From NCBI GenBank assembly GCA_013396915.1, contig VWZL01000265.1, positions 102,134 through 166,133 on the forward strand: a stretch of DNA of 64,000 nucleotides, read 5' to 3'. The position numbers and the translations under genes are program-made. This DNA comes from Stercorarius parasiticus. Taxonomy: Eukaryota; Chordata; Aves; Charadriiformes; Stercorariidae. How positions within the stretch are numbered: the first letter of the stretch is position 1; every line of letters starts with the position of its first letter. Under the pieces are notes generated by a model. That model was not told where the DNA came from. It saw only the letters and a list, made by a program, of their open reading frames with translations, and made no database searches. Positions 11,741 to 25,555 of the stretch are shown one piece after another.

Positions 11741-14039
11741 GTAAGTTTCCATTTAAAAAAAGGGTTTTTTTGTGTGTGCTTTGTTTTACCTTGGAGACTC
11801 AAAACTTCTTTTTTTTTCTGCTGGCTCTGCCTTAGAAGTTTTCTTCCTGCCTTCCCACACAGTGCTGTCCGCTGGATTTCACTGTCCCTTCGGGTCTTCA
11901 GTCTTCTGAGGTCATTGTCATTGCCTCCTCATCTTTGCCATCTCTGCTACCTCTCTGCCTCCATCTCATCTCATAGTTTCCTATATCTTGTTATGGGGGA
12001 CGAATGGCTGTTGTCTCTTCCGTAGGTTTCCAGTGCTTCCAGGGAATTGTCCCATAGAAGCTGGGGTCCCAAATGTGTTTTCTGAGCCTTAAAAAGAAAA
12101 CTTGGTGTCAGGGTAACACTTTGATACAAAGTAAAGTATAGAGTATAGTGTAGGAAGTTAAGTTACAAACACCTTGCCTTTTTACTGTGATACTATAACA
12201 GAAGGTTTCTTGGGAACTATGTCAGCAGAGCATGTTATGATGTGCCTCTTGCATGTGAATCTGCTTCTGTCTTTTTGGTTTCTAGTTGAAACCTAGAAGG
12301 CAATCACACAGGTAAGAGGAATACATTGTCAGTATTGAGAATTCTCTGGTTCTTCTGCGAAGATGAAGATTCGGGTGCACCACAACGATCACGACTCTCC
12401 CTGGTGTTGGCTTAAAATGATTGAGTTTGAGATGATTGAGTTTTCTTTCAACTGGTGGGTTTCTCTCCGTTTAAAAACAAGGCTCAGTTCTGCAATGCAG
12501 ACATTAATGTCCTCAATTTAAAAAACCGCGCTTATTGGAACACTGTGAATTTAGTAGTGAACACCAGTTTTCCAATTTTCTCATAATTTGGTTATATCAT
12601 ATAAATCATTTTGTCCACTGATTTTTAGAGTGAAAATTTGATGTTTTTCTCCAGTTAAAGCAGTCAATTGAATTCTGGACTGAGCTTGTTGCAGCTTCCA
12701 GTAATGAAGTACTCCCATGTTAGAAGCTCATGATGGCTTAACTTGAGCTGATTGCTTGCACGTGAGCTGTATTTGCACTAGTAGGCCTACTTGCTTCCTG
12801 GGGAATTAAAGTTCTTTTTTAAAAACATTTTTGAAACTACTTGTTTTGTGGATTAGGAGAGGCATTCTGTATGTCTTGCTGAATATGGTTAACATTGTCA
12901 GAAACACAATTAGAGTATCAAACATTGATAAGTGTTTTACTGAAGAATGCTGATATCAAAACTGAGACTTCATTAAGCTTCACTGAAATTAAAATTATTT
13001 AGTTTAGGAATTTAGCTTGCCTACCTTTTGGGGTAGGAAGAAGTGGCAGGAAGTGTATGAATTGTCTTCTGTAAGACTGAAGAAAATGGGATTCTACTTT
13101 TGATTATACATGTGGGCATTGCTTTAGCTGATAAACATTTTAATGGAAGTTGCCTTGTGAACAAATGTATTTCATTCAATTAATAAGAATAACAGGAAAG
13201 AGATTTTTCTTAAAACATTTACTTCCCTGGCAAGTAAAATCCTATTTAGTTAGATAAGCTGGTTTCAAAGTATTTTGACCGTAGTATAGATTATATACAC
13301 AGAGAGATTTCATAGATTGGATCACCGAAAAAAAAGCAGAGAAATTATTGGGACTGTTTGAATTGTCTAGACAAAAATAAACACACAAACCCCTTCTTTG
13401 GCCCTAAAAACCAATTGTAGACACCCAAAATAAAATGCGAATACAAATAAAAATAATAGTCAAATTAGTTTATAAACAATTGAGAATATATAATAGGTTA
13501 TTGCTTGCACTTCTGCTAAGGTTTAGTGTGGGGTTAAGGGTCAAAGTACTAATAAGAGTGTTTGGGATGTCTGCTGCCATGAAACAAAATGGAAACTTGA
13601 TTGATAGCTGGGGGCTGAAAGGAGAACGCGCAATGGAGAAAGCAAAGGTCATAAAGCCATTTCCCTTCTCTGCATATATAATGACCCAATCCTTCAAGAA
13701 ATAGCAAAATGTAGATACAGTGGATTAATATAACATATGTTAACCACACTTCTGATCATTTTGACATACAAACATTTATGAAACTGTGAGTAACGGAGGT
13801 AATGTATTACTATTACCTGCATCTTTAGGTGTGAGGCATGGAAGTGATGATCTCCTTCTCACGTACATACTTTTATTTTGTGCTGATAAAGTACAAAATT
13901 GAGCTGGAAGTGGTACGAGAATTTCTGCTTTCTTTTCATTGTCAAAATGCTTCTAATCTATTGCACTTCAAAATAGTTTGTGTTAACAGCTGGTGCCATG
14001 TAAGCATGTGTTTATGTATACCATTTTTTGCTTTTGTAG
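11741..14039 (+). other. LRBA: LRBA intron, 2.3 kb
   Basis: Donor GTAAGT at 11741; acceptor TTTTTTGCTTTTGTAG ending at 14039. The first part (about 11800-11990) is pyrimidine-rich and the rest is AT-rich and unique. The longest open frame (13435-13704) shows no recognisable protein feature. I see no gene or mobile element here. Confidence 0.8.
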
Positions 14040-14101
14040 GTCTTGTGTGCATGAAATCTAGCAGTTCAGTTGTGGAGCTGGTGATGCTTCTTTGCTCTCA
14101 G
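14040..14101 (+). CDS. LRBA: LRBA internal exon D
   Basis: A 62-nt exon with acceptor AG at 14038-14039 and donor GTGAGG from 14102. The first two bases complete a Ser codon begun by exon C; the exon then reads LVCMKSSSSVVELVMLLCSQ and ends on a codon boundary (phase 0). The peptide is a conserved neurobeachin-family segment continuing the helical block. At about 20 codons it is a very small exon, preceded by a good pyrimidine tract and followed by the longest complete intron in the window (19.8 kb). Skipping it alone would shift the frame. Confidence 0.94.
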
Positions 14102-16144
14102 GTGAGGTTTAAGTAACAATGTTGTCTGAAATTGCTGTCTTTCAACACAATGGAAATTACAGTCGAGATTTTGCTTTAAACTTAAGGTTATGTGTAATAG
14201 GTAAAAAGATTATGTGCAAGGTCTTTTGATTAAAAAAAAAAAAAAAATCATAGTAATTGTGTCTGTCCAGCCAGAGAGAGAAGATGCTGAGGGTTTTATG
14301 TTACCTTACTATTAAGCGTTTACATAACCTTGATGGTGGTGTGCCTAAGTAATTCTGTGCTGTCATTTTTGTAAGATAAAATAGGATCGATAAAATATTA
14401 AGGTTATAGAAACAGATTGAGTTCTGCATCTTAGCATGCGGAATCCTCTGGGATGAATAGAATTTTTCCTTTTGTGTAGAGGTTATGAAATGAATGATAA
14501 ATACTTTTGAAACCCTGTCATTCTTAGTTGATTTGACAAGTACTAAGAATTTGATAAAAATTTAAGAAAGCAACCCTGGTTGTCAGCAGCTGGGGGTATT
14601 CTACATTCCTAAAGGCGAAGTGATTTTAGATATGTAAGACCCTGAGAATTGCCTGTTCCTGTGGTTAGAAAAGAGCCAGAGTCTAAGGAGCTTTCTTAAA
14701 ATTGTACATGCTATATTAATTGGATTGTCTTTTGGGGTTTCTTGCTTTCTTTTTTGTAATTAAATGGAAGACTGTTTTTATTGAGCCTTTCTTTTGGTGC
14801 CTTAAAAATGATACCTTTCTGGTAGTAAATTCCCCTACTTAAAACTTTAAAATAGCCTTTTTTAATGGGAATGGTATTGGTCTAGAGGTCAAGGGTTCTG
14901 ACCCATTTCAAAACCTTTGACCTTCATTTACAACCCTTATGGTTTGCTTGCCTGACGAATAAGGATAATGCAAAATTAATGTTTCTTCACATCGATTTAT
15001 TCGTTTTAGTGCCTATATTGCCAAATTTATTTAGAGTGTGCTGATAGACATTTCATGAATACAAATGAAAGAATCATAGAAGGTGTGAAAAATCGATAGT
15101 CTGCATTGTCAATAAAGTGCAATAAGAACAATTACTTCTGGAGATTACACCTAATAGATTTTACAATGAACTAGTGAAGAGTAGTTATGTTTTCTAGTGA
15201 GCTTATTATTAATGAATGTATCTAGAACTTTGCTCATCTAGTTTTCCATCTTCCTCAGGAAATATAATATATTTTTAGCCTGAAAGGAATTTAATATTCC
15301 TTATGGAACTTTTGGAATTTAGAGATGGTTATTTTACATGTGGCAGTTCTGGAAATGGACATTGTTCACGACTTCTAGAATATGAATTTGCTGCTGATTT
15401 AAATTAGAAAAGAATCCTTGCTACCAAGAAATCCATATACAGGTTTTACTATTCATTTGCTAATGTGTTAAGAGTAAAAGTAATCAGAGTATTAAATATG
15501 TGCCTGACAGCTTGGTATTACCATTTAAAAAATTAGTTTTCAGTATCCATGCTGCTTGTATCAATAATTAGGGGCTGACCTTTCCTTCTTTTTTTTGGTA
15601 GGATAATCTAATCTTTTTTAAAATCATGTTGTGCTCTGTACTGTACGTCACTTGTTTGGTTTTGGGAAGTGGAAAGGATAAGGAATAAATGACGTGCTCT
15701 AATGCATCTATTTGTCATGTGTGTCACAATGCCACTTAATGCTAATCTAATCAAATTGAGGATATCGTGATTGCTTAGCAGTGCTAGTTGCAGAGACTGA
15801 GGTTGTTCTTTGTGAAATGTAGAAATAAACCAATAAAGTCACAAAGACCTCAAAGTCTTTTTAAAGTTACATAGCAGCTGTAATTTTTGGCAGAATATGA
15901 AAAATGAGGTGAGAAATGAATCTAAAATTAGCTCCAGATGTATACAGATTGTTCTGGGGTGATAATTACATTTTTCACTTTGAATTTTCCTAATTCAAAG
16001 AGGTCAGCATGGCAATCACAGAAGTGATTTATTTTGTTAAGAAGTGAACTGTCTTTTGCTACGTGAAAGCTTGAGAGATATGAAATTGAATTTCAAGCCG
16101 ACATTTTACAGATACTGGGAGGAGATGGGGTTGAGCTTGATTGA

Positions 16145-16188
16145 TTTTTTTTTTCCTTTTTTTTTCTTTTTTCTTTTTTTTTTTTTTT
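16145..16188. repeat. T-rich low-complexity tract
   Basis: About 44 bases of T interrupted by a few C residues, followed abruptly by GGCCCGGG. It could be the antisense of an old poly(A) tail, but no retroelement body is recognisable beside it. Confidence 0.8.
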
Positions 16189-17404
16189 GGCCCGGGATAG
16201 GGTGGGAAGTGAAGTGATATTCTTTGCTAAAATTTTAATTAATTTTTAAGAGGAGATGGAGAGGAGGAAGTGCCAAAGATCAAAAGATCAGGTCAAAAAC
16301 TAGTTTTTAATCACATAAATAATGTGGTGTAGTTACAAAGTAAGTATCTGCAAATTTGATTTAAAACTTCACAAATTTGTCAGCCATCATTTTATGAAAT
16401 TGAAAGATTACTCTGATTAATATCTTTGGTGTTTTTTATGCTAACCTCTTTCTGAAAATTTGTTTTAAATGTTGTGTACGTGATGTAAGCACTTGGATTG
16501 TTTTTCTGAAACATCTGAAATTTTTCTGATGTTTATTTAGATTTATGGCTGGAATATGTTTTTTCTTTCTCAGAAATGCAAAATTGAATAATATTATCTC
16601 TCAAGTAATTTTTCATACAGTTGTGCAAATAAAACTCTTTCACAGGTGAAGTGATTTAAAAAAAAATTCAAATGATACCATTCTGTGAAACTGTTTGTGA
16701 CACCCGGTTAATTTCTTCTCTTGTGTAAAGTTCATTTGTTTAGGCCTATGGAGAAAGACCGCTGCTTTTGTATTTTAGTTTTGTGTTTATATGTTGATAC
16801 ATTCTTTTATGTTTAACACAAGGTAAAAAGAGAAACAGGTGGTTTGAGATACAGACAAAAGGCTTTTTCTAAGACAAAACCAGTTGTGTTTTTTGATAGA
16901 CACACTACATTTTGAGATGTGTCTCTGTGTGTGTACTTGGATTTATATAAATCTATCAAAACATAAAGAAATCCTTCATTTAATATTACTGCGAAGTGTT
17001 CCTGCTTATTTGACATTAATATCATTTTTGAAAGAATCGACGTTGCATTCAAGGCCACTTTATAAAAGCGTTGTGTTGCTCATCCTAATTCAGTCTGACA
17101 CACATTCCAATAACACTACCTCCCTTCCAGGGCTTAAAACTAAATTTATGGCTGAGCATTGTGAAGTGCATCATTTAAAAATGGTTTCAACCCAAAACAT
17201 CTAATAAATAAATAATGTGTATGGCTACTCAGTAGCAGACTTTCCAGACTAGAAATCATTCCATCGGATACTCAACAGTCCACTATCGGAGAGGGCTGTC
17301 AGATAAATCTTATAGTAGCTGCATTCATGTCCTGTAAATCACATGTTATTGTCTGAGCCTTCTGCCAGGTCATCTATTCTTTTCCCATTTATCAGAAATG
17401 CATA

Positions 17405-17465
17405 CAGTACAGTGAACCTAGAAGCACCATCTAGTCTGGCCTGGCATCCTGTCGGGGTAATTAAA
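17405..17465 (-). mobile_element. probable ancient CR1 3'-end scrap
   Basis: The string CACCATCTAGTCTGGCC..GGCATCCTGTC resembles the wording near the 3' end of old CR1/L3-type LINEs in antisense. It is too short and decayed for a firm call. Confidence 0.3.
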
Positions 17466-20400
17466 CCAGCCGAAAGAGAGGAGTCCTGTGTCTATTATCC
17501 CCTTTAAATGAGTGACGTCAGAATGTTAAAGGTGCTCGTATGCTATTGTGAGACAAGGCTTCTGCGTGGAGAAGCTGTGTTATCAACCCTGAATAAAATA
17601 TTGTTCATCTAGGAGGACTCTCGCTCTATGCCTAAAACGTGAAGGGGCGTTTATGAATTGAGTGCATGTTTATCCATGAAGCAAATATTCTACTGTGCTT
17701 CCTTTCATTTGTCAGATATTTTCTTGAAATCCATGACTAAGTAAGAAAAACTGTGTTCTTCCCTACTCTCTCATGAAGGTATTAAAAACATTTATCCGTT
17801 GCTCACATACGTGAAGCATTTGTCCTATTATTGTACCTCCAAGGTGAAAAGGTACAAAAATAGGTGAAATAGGTTCCATAATTTTCCTTCATGCCTTTGA
17901 ATTTACAGAATTTGCAGCACTTGAAAAATGCTTCTTTCGGTAGTAAATCAAGTGAATTGTCAGTGGAATATGTGTAAGAGAACTAATTAGGTGGTTCTTG
18001 TCAGATCCATCTTTGACTTAAGAGCTTTTTTTCCTACTGAATCTAAATTTTCTGGTCCATAAAATAAACTTATACTAACTGACTCAAATACTGTTCAGCT
18101 CTAGTATCATTTTCTAAAATTGGTGTAATGCCACCCAACCTTTCTAAAAGTTTGCAATTAAAAATTAATGAATATTGCAGCAACTCTTATGACCCTTCCA
18201 CCACCACTACCTGCACATACCTCCTCCTTGTTGGTTCAAGGTATAAAAGCTTCTTGGTTCCTCCTTCCTCTGCCCCTTGTTGTTTCAAAGGGATTAAGGG
18301 CACGTTCTTGGTAGTTGATGGCACATATAAACCCAAGACCAATGTTTTAATACATTTAATCTCTAGGCATTTTATCTTCTAGAAATATTAATATGATATA
18401 TTGCAGTATAACTACACAGCTGTAGCTATTAGATTTATATTGGACCTTGATAAAGCATATCTTTCATGGGGAGATGGAAGAGGGAAGCATAAGCTCTGAT
18501 ACTCCGGATTTTTTTGTGTGTGCAGTGATAGCGTCTGCACATATGGCCCAATGAAATATGATTATGGTTGAATATGTCATGCGCTGTGCTGATAGTTTTT
18601 GGAGTTGTTTTTTTGGAGAGAAGAGCATGATCCAAGGCAGTGCGCATGCATCTTAAAAATACAGCAGAGGCTGATGAGTAGTATTAAAGCAGAAGAAAAT
18701 TACACTGTGAAAGTTGGTCTTACTGCCTGTGTAGGCGAACTTATAGGCCTTCAGCTCACTTTTTTTTTCTTGTCTATCTCAACTCACTAAACCAATTATC
18801 AGTGGTTAAATGGTGAAATGTTTGCAAAAGGTTTTTCTTTAGTGTGATCTTTCTTTCATATGGTACTAAGTCACTTTGCTAACAGATTCTGTTGCTCGTA
18901 AAGAAGTCAATATTCATCTTTTGCATGAGCAGTATCTTAGTTGTGTCATATCTCTTACTCTGATAAGGCATCTTAATTATTTAAACAATATCAACATGTG
19001 CCATGCAGTCATGCACCCATACAAACAATATGATGGCGTATTTCCCTTAAGGAAGAGCAATAGGATGGTAGTTAAGATTTTGATTTTTCAGCAGAGTTTT
19101 TGCACACATGCAGCCCTCCTCCACCCTAGTACTTAAATGTTTGTAAAATGCAATAGGATCTTCAGGCTTTTCCGGGTATCTTGTGCTCAGAAAAAAGGCT
19201 TTGTATCAACGATCCAAATTCATTACCCCAGGAATGGGTTTCTGCTTTTCTGCAGCGTGTTCTGAAACGTGGTAAGCCTTTGAATTACTTGGAGCTTTTA
19301 GTTGATGTAGATGATGGCTGGTTTTCAGTGTTTGTTACTTGCAGAGAGAACACATTATACTGATGCTCTGTGATCTGCACTGGTTCCTAATTTACTTTTA
19401 AGTGCAATTTGATGTGATGGATAACTATAGTGATCACTATGAAGCTTTAATTGACTTGGGTATAGGTTATCTAAAGAGCTATATCACTAAGGTACCATGG
19501 CAACTGAACTCAACAGAAGCACCAAAACTCTAACAATATCCTGGTTTAGACATGAAGAGAATAAATGCTGTTTGAATACCTTTTATGTGCCCCAAGTGTT
19601 TAGATTATTACATTTTCATCAAGATAATATTTTTCAATCTAATCACTTCTGTGCTCTAACAGCTGAAAATAAGTTTTAAAAGGATCTAATAATCCTTTAG
19701 ATCCACGATATAAGAAATGTATGTGTTTTGGTACAGAGGGTAGATTTTGTAGGGATTTTGTAAGCTGCCAAATGACTTCCTATCAATTTTAACACATGTT
19801 CTAATTTTCTTTTCAAAGCAGTTTAGAAGATATCAGGAGTTGGAAGTTTTCCTTTTTATACAGTGTGAACTTCTGCAAAAGGATCTTTGTTTTTACCAAA
19901 GATGAATGTAGCTGTGTTTGAGTAAAAAAAAAAACAAACCACTTCAGTAATAGACTGCTTTTGTGATAAAATGGTTAGAAATATAACTGTTAGGCAAATT
20001 AATATGGTTTAGATCTTAATAAATAAAAACAGAAAAAAGGGCTTCCCAAAGTCTAAATTGCTTAATTCAGGGGAAGACATTGCATGAGTCATGCCCGTAG
20101 GCGTTTGCCTTGCCTAGTATTGCTAACTTTCTCTGCAATGTTATGAAGTTTTCAGTGTTTCTCATTTAGTACAAAGGCACTGTATTGAGATGCACAGAAA
20201 AATACTTCACCCGCGGGTGTGCCAGAGACTTCATAGTGTCCTTTTTTTTTTTGTTTTGCTTGTGCTCTTTTGAAGAATTTGAATGTTGGAAGAATATCTA
20301 GCCAGCCTAGCTTTTTGTAGAGATGAGGTGGCTGTGGAAGGAAGTGAGAGTATTCAAGATCATCTTACTCAGCTATGGATTATTTAGATTCTGAAGCTGC

Positions 20401-23275
20401 TTCAGGTCCGCTCCAAGTGGATCTAGGCATATTAATAAATCTGTGTAAATCTTAACGTTTGAAAACATGGGATTGCCAAGCATGTTATTAATTGTTATGC
20501 AGGCAGTAGCAGGAACACTCCTAGTGTAATTTTGTAACAAATATCACATGGCCCTTGTAACTGTTACACAAAATGGAAGCTTCTTATCCTATTCTTCTTT
20601 AAGATGCTATTGGACGGAAAGTAGTTGGGAAATGTGCATTGAGCTTTATGTACAGTGCTACTTCAGGATATTTTCAGTGAAGTGATTTTATGTTGTAAAC
20701 TGTTTCCTCTTCAAAAACTCTTGTGATTCTTTTCCCCCTGCAATGTATATTTTCATTTACGCTGACTTTGTTTTGCAGGATGGAGACTGTGGTCAAAGCT
20801 AGAGACAGGGGAACGTAGATCCCACAGTAGCCAGGGGCCGTGCTATCGAAGTATAGAAGTTTCAATTAATGTTTCAGGTAATAGTTATTATTATCACTAA
20901 GTAGAATAATCTGTCAGAGGAAAAATTTCAACACATCCCCCCAAAATAGCTAGTAGTCCAGAAGCTTAAGGGCATTTACCAGGAAAGTGGAAGAGTCCAG
21001 TTTTGAAAGAATTTAAGCTCTCTCAATCTGTAAAAGCACCGTGGTGATTCATCTGTGTTGTCCTCAATTGCAGTTTCCTTCTTTGGCTGTGATATATGAA
21101 GCCATCAGTTCTTTTCTGTAAGGTCTTGGGGATAAAGTTTAGGGCTTCTGCATTCTCCTGCACTGCAAGGCACTTGATGGCAACACAGTGAGCAGTTTGG
21201 CCAGTAGGATTAACTCTGGAGAAATGGAGTGAAAGGCCTGCAAGATGTGGGAGGGCACTGACCGTGGAATCCAAACTCCTTAAGCACAGTTCTTTAGTGC
21301 TTGGATTTTAGATACTATCTTGTCAGTAAGTTTCTTTCTAACGAAGCAGAAGGTTAAATTATCAATCTATTGTCTAGATCCCTTGGATTCTCTGTTACAC
21401 TTGATATATCTGGGTTTCTTTTTATGAATGGTGTAGCTTCTTTCCTTCCCAAGTGGGAGTTTTTCCACCGTCTCTGAGGATCTCACTTTCGGTGCTGACA
21501 ATGTATATTGACAACTTTCATGCTTGGTATATGTCACTAAGCAGAGTGCTTGGAATAATTACAAATGGATTACTTGTACTGTGGCTATTTTGCTGCTTGC
21601 TTCACTGAACTATGGCATACATTCTAAGTGTTTGAAACTGGCGATCAGTTTGGTAGATAGCTGTCCAAAGTGCAATTCTGATAAGATTGAAATAAATGGA
21701 AACAGCTGGGAAAACCTTTCCTTTGACCTGGAGTATGTTGAAATTACATTTTAAATTAGGTGCGTATATTATTTTTCTTTGACTTAAGCAGTATGTAGAT
21801 TTTGTCTCTCCAGAACTAGGTTATTGTAATATACTCTGTGTGAAACTTCAGGATAACGTAAGATTTGTCTGTTGGAATTCACTCCTACTTTGATTTCCTG
21901 TTGCTTTCTAAATTGTTTGAAAGTTTAATTGCCTATAATGGCCTGCAATATTTAACCTGTTGAATTCCATTGAATTGCTTGGAGAGCACTCTAACATGGT
22001 TACATAGGAGTTTCTTTCAAACTCCTATTATTCTTCGTAATAATCACTGAAGTTCACGCTTCTCAGACCCCTTAACAAAGTTTGCTGTGCTTAAGATATG
22101 TTTGAACACTGTCTTTTCTCTTAGGTGTAGTTGTTGGCTTCAGGAATAATGTGCTTTGTTTGCTATTGGTATGGCCTACAGATATGAAGTTTAAAACAGC
22201 TGTGTCCATCACTGACTAAATGAAAAAAAAAAAATAATTCTGATAGAATATTGTTTCTTGCACGCGTCCATGAAGTGGATGTGTATTGACAGTTTGCTTA
22301 TGAATAGAAATGAAAGAACTTTATAATTTAGACTTTGCTTTTGCCTTATGTGTGGAAATAGGTTGGAATGTATTGGGAATCATTTGCCAATATTGCATGA
22401 ATAATAAGTGACCTTTTCTTGACTTAATGATGCAATAAGCACTTTATAGTTATATCCTGACAGGTAGTGGTCACAGTAGTTAAAATGTGTGAGCTAGTAC
22501 TTTGGCTTTATCTCCTTATTTAGTCTAGGAGGATATTTTAAGGGTTTGCTCACTCCCCAGTTTGGAGATGAAATGCATGTTGGGGAATTTTAAGATGAGT
22601 AAAAACTGTGATGTGTTACATTTAGTATGAGAAAAACAGAAGAATATCTGATATGTTACACTTCTCTTAAATGGGGATGAGGTTTCTGTGTATTAGATAC
22701 AAATAATCATCAAAGCAATAGAAATGGCTTCCTAACTAAAACTTGTTTCATCTAGGCCTACTTTTGACCCACTGGAAAATGCCTTCTGCAATTTGCAGCC
22801 GCTGTATTTTGAAGTGTTCCACAAAAGTAAGGTCTATTAGCTGCAGCTGCAAACTGAGAAAAGTAGTGTGAAAGAACCAGTGTTTTTTTGGCTTATACTA
22901 CACAGCTGTTTTCTGGAAAGTAATTGTGAGCTTTGTGGTTTTGAAGAAAAATTAAAAAATAAGTTTATATGTAAAGGAATTGGGATGGGTGCTATATATT
23001 AGACTAAGAGGGTGTGTAGAGAGGTACAAGTGGGTGGGTGTAGTAAAGCCATGATATTTTGGTGTGGACTGATGTGAAGTGTTGTTTCTTGGAACAATAC
23101 ATTTGGAGAAGCCAACATGACTTGCAGACTTTGGACAGAGGAATGGATAAAAGGTAGGGTTAAAAACCATAAAACTGTTCTTAGAAGTAGTTTGCCACAG
23201 TGGAGTGGAGAGAGGTCATCTTACTAAAACATAATTGTTGCCTGCAGTAAAGTTCTGGGGGGAAAATGAGGGCCA

Positions 23276-23310
23276 TTTCTTTTCTTTCCTTTTTTTTTTT
23301 TTTCTTTTTT
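23276..23310. repeat. T-rich low-complexity tract
   Basis: About 35 bases, mostly T with scattered C. No associated element is recognised. Confidence 0.75.
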
Positions 23311-25019
23311 ACGATCTTTAGTGGTTGTTCTATAGGCTTTTCAGATATTATAGGCTCTTACTAAGAACAATTCTCTTGAATTGGTGCGAATTTCATGGAA
23401 AAGATGTCTGTTACAGCTAAAAATATTAGTCTTTAAAACTGTTGCTGAGAATTTTTATGATTAATACATACATTTTTATGTTTAGGGAGGAGAGTGGATT
23501 GTCTAATGTAAATGTGAATCTTGGGGGTGTGACAGGGGAACAGGACAGCTTCATTTCCATGAATGTACACTGCTGCAGATGTTCAAAAGTAAGGGAACAT
23601 AATTTAGTTTCAGAAGCAAGACTTTTCTGAAGAAAAAAGGCATCCTGTTGCTTCACCAGCACACTAGGACTTAAAAAAACATCACCATTTAAGGTGAGTT
23701 TTGTGCAGTGAGAGCACACCCTGTGGCTTGGCAGTCTAGTCAGAAGGATGATACCATGCTGACTTTATAACTAGATCTTTGAACAATATTCTCATGGGTG
23801 GTAAATGCAAAACAAAGTAATATCAACTGGCACTTAATTCTGTGAGCTCCCTGCTGATGGGGCTCTGCACTGAAATGGAACTCTTCCTGACAGGAAGTCA
23901 GCCGCGAAGTGTGGAGACCTCTGAAAATAAAGTGTGCTTTAATTTGACACCCTGCTGTTTTACAGCGAGTCTGTTTAATTTGAGACTATGGAAGGAGGGT
24001 TAGTGGAGGGGAGGGGTATGAGATTATGGAAAGTTCAGTGAGCGGCAAAGCTTGTTGCTGACGTTATGCTGATTACAAATATGTGAACATTTTTGTTCAT
24101 GTTAATAAACCAAATAATGTGTCTCTGTTTCCAAGCAACACTGCTTAAGAAACTTATGATTTGGGGAGCAGTGCTGTTTACTCAAAGTTCTGTCAGGAGA
24201 AGCTTTGCATAGTGGTACTGTTCAGTTTATTGTTTCATCTTTAGTCTTATTTATACTCATCTGTGCCTTTTTATGTATCTCTGCAACTGGGAAAACGCCT
24301 GTCTCGTCCAAGATGTTGATGATGCACTAATCTTTCAATAAATATTTTAAGATAACTTGTTTAAGTGAAAAAGCTTGTAATTCAGATTATGCAACAATCG
24401 ATGTGATATTGAGGTGCATGTCTGTTAGGCATTAAATCCTAGTTCCAAGACGAATTTGATTCAGAAGAATCAGTTGGATTTTCCAGTACCTTCTGAATAT
24501 TTACGAAGACATTTATTTCGATTTCTACTTAAACCAGAAATGGTAATATTTTTCTTTCTGGAAAATTTGCTTGGTGAGTGCAGGGGGGGATTTGCAGTGA
24601 AAGGAGCAGAAGATTATTATTTATCATGTTTATTGTAGCAACATATAGGAACAGATGAGAATAGAGCTCTGTGTTGCCTGGTGTCATGTAGCAGTGGAAT
24701 AGTGGATAGCCAGAATACTTTTGTCTAAATGAAGACAACAGATGTAGAATGAGGAAGGGAATGTAGTGTGCAAGTGGAGTGGAATGAGAGAGGCACAGGT
24801 TAGTTTTCCCACTTTATTTTTTTTTTTTAATTTGATTTGATTTAACATTCTTTTCTCTAAAAGATCTGCATTAGGATAGGACTACCCAAGGGAGTGATAA
24901 GGGACAGGTTTGGACATCCTGTCTTTTGAGTGAAGAGCTGGAATTGGTTTACATACTTCAATTTCATTCCCTCAAAGGTACAAAGATAGCAGGAATCTTG
25001 TTCATTGTTTGTGTGCATT

Positions 25020-25025
25020 TGTTAT
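25020..25025. repeat. TGTTAT direct repeat, left copy (candidate target-site duplication)
   Basis: Six bases directly outside the CR1 3' octamers, repeated exactly at 25721-25726 on the far side of the GPX4-like fragment. The position of both copies at the element edges suggests a target-site duplication covering the whole composite insert. Confidence 0.55.
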
Positions 25026-25534
25026 AGAATCATAGAATTGGTAGGGTTGGAAGGGACCTTAAAGATCGCCTAGTTCCAACCCCCCTGCCATGGGCAGGGA
25101 CACTTCCCACTAGATCAGGTTGCTCAGAGCCCTGTCCAGCCTGGTCTTAAAAACTCCCAGGGATGGGGCTTCCACCACCTCTCTGGGCAACCTGTTCCAG
25201 TGTCTCACCACCCTCATGGTGAAGAACTTCTTCCTAACGTCCAGTCTGAATCGTCCCATCTCTAGTTTTAATCCATTCCCTCTAGTCCTACCATTACCCG
25301 ACATCCTAAAAGGTCCCTCACCAGCTTTCTTGTAGGCCTCCTTAAGATACTGGTAGGCCACTATAAGGTCTCCTCGGAGCCTTCTTTTCTCCAGACTGAA
25401 CCACCCCAACTCTCTCAGTCTGTCCTCACAGGAGAGATGCTCCAGCCCTCTGATCATCCTCGTGGCCCTTCTCTGGACATGTTCCAGCACGTCCATATCT
25501 TTCTTGTAGTAGGGGCTCCAGAATGGGACGCAGT
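25026..25534 (-). mobile_element. young CR1 LINE, 5'-truncated, antisense to LRBA
   Basis: A CR1 non-LTR retrotransposon of avian type, read on the - strand. At its 3' end (25026-25040) are the CR1 octamers ATTCTATG/ATTCT. Above these lie the standard 3' UTR and the C-terminal part of the ORF2 reverse-transcriptase polyprotein. From the truncation point the frame is open for about 140 codons: [12 protein letters not shown], then [15 protein letters not shown], then [16 protein letters not shown], with the stop at 25110. The endonuclease and RT catalytic domains are missing, so the copy cannot move by itself. The open frame and retained CpGs suggest a recent insertion. Its 5' end is fused to non-CR1 sequence (next entry), which is not what simple 5' truncation produces. 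Confidence 0.93.
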
Positions 25535-25555
25535 AAAAAAATTTTTTTTTTTTTT
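25535..25555 (-). other. A14/T7 junction between CR1 and GPX4-like fragment
   Basis: On the + strand there are seven A then fourteen T; on the - strand A14 then T7 lead into the CR1 frame. The A14 lies on the 3' side of the GPX4-like piece, where a poly(A)-like or slipped junction would sit if reverse transcriptase changed template here. It could also be expansion of a short A-rich microhomology. Confidence 0.5.

Noticed and set aside
15068..15095. GAATCATAGAAGGTG resembling the CR1 3' end
   Set aside because: Only about a dozen bases match, with no CR1 body on either side. Similar short CACAGAAT-type matches near 1296, 36145 and 44735 were dropped for the same reason.
25110..25496. 128-codon - strand frame as a host gene
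   Set aside because: It is the C-terminal part of CR1 ORF2 ([23 protein letters not shown]), with CR1 3' UTR and octamers following; it is retrotransposon sequence.
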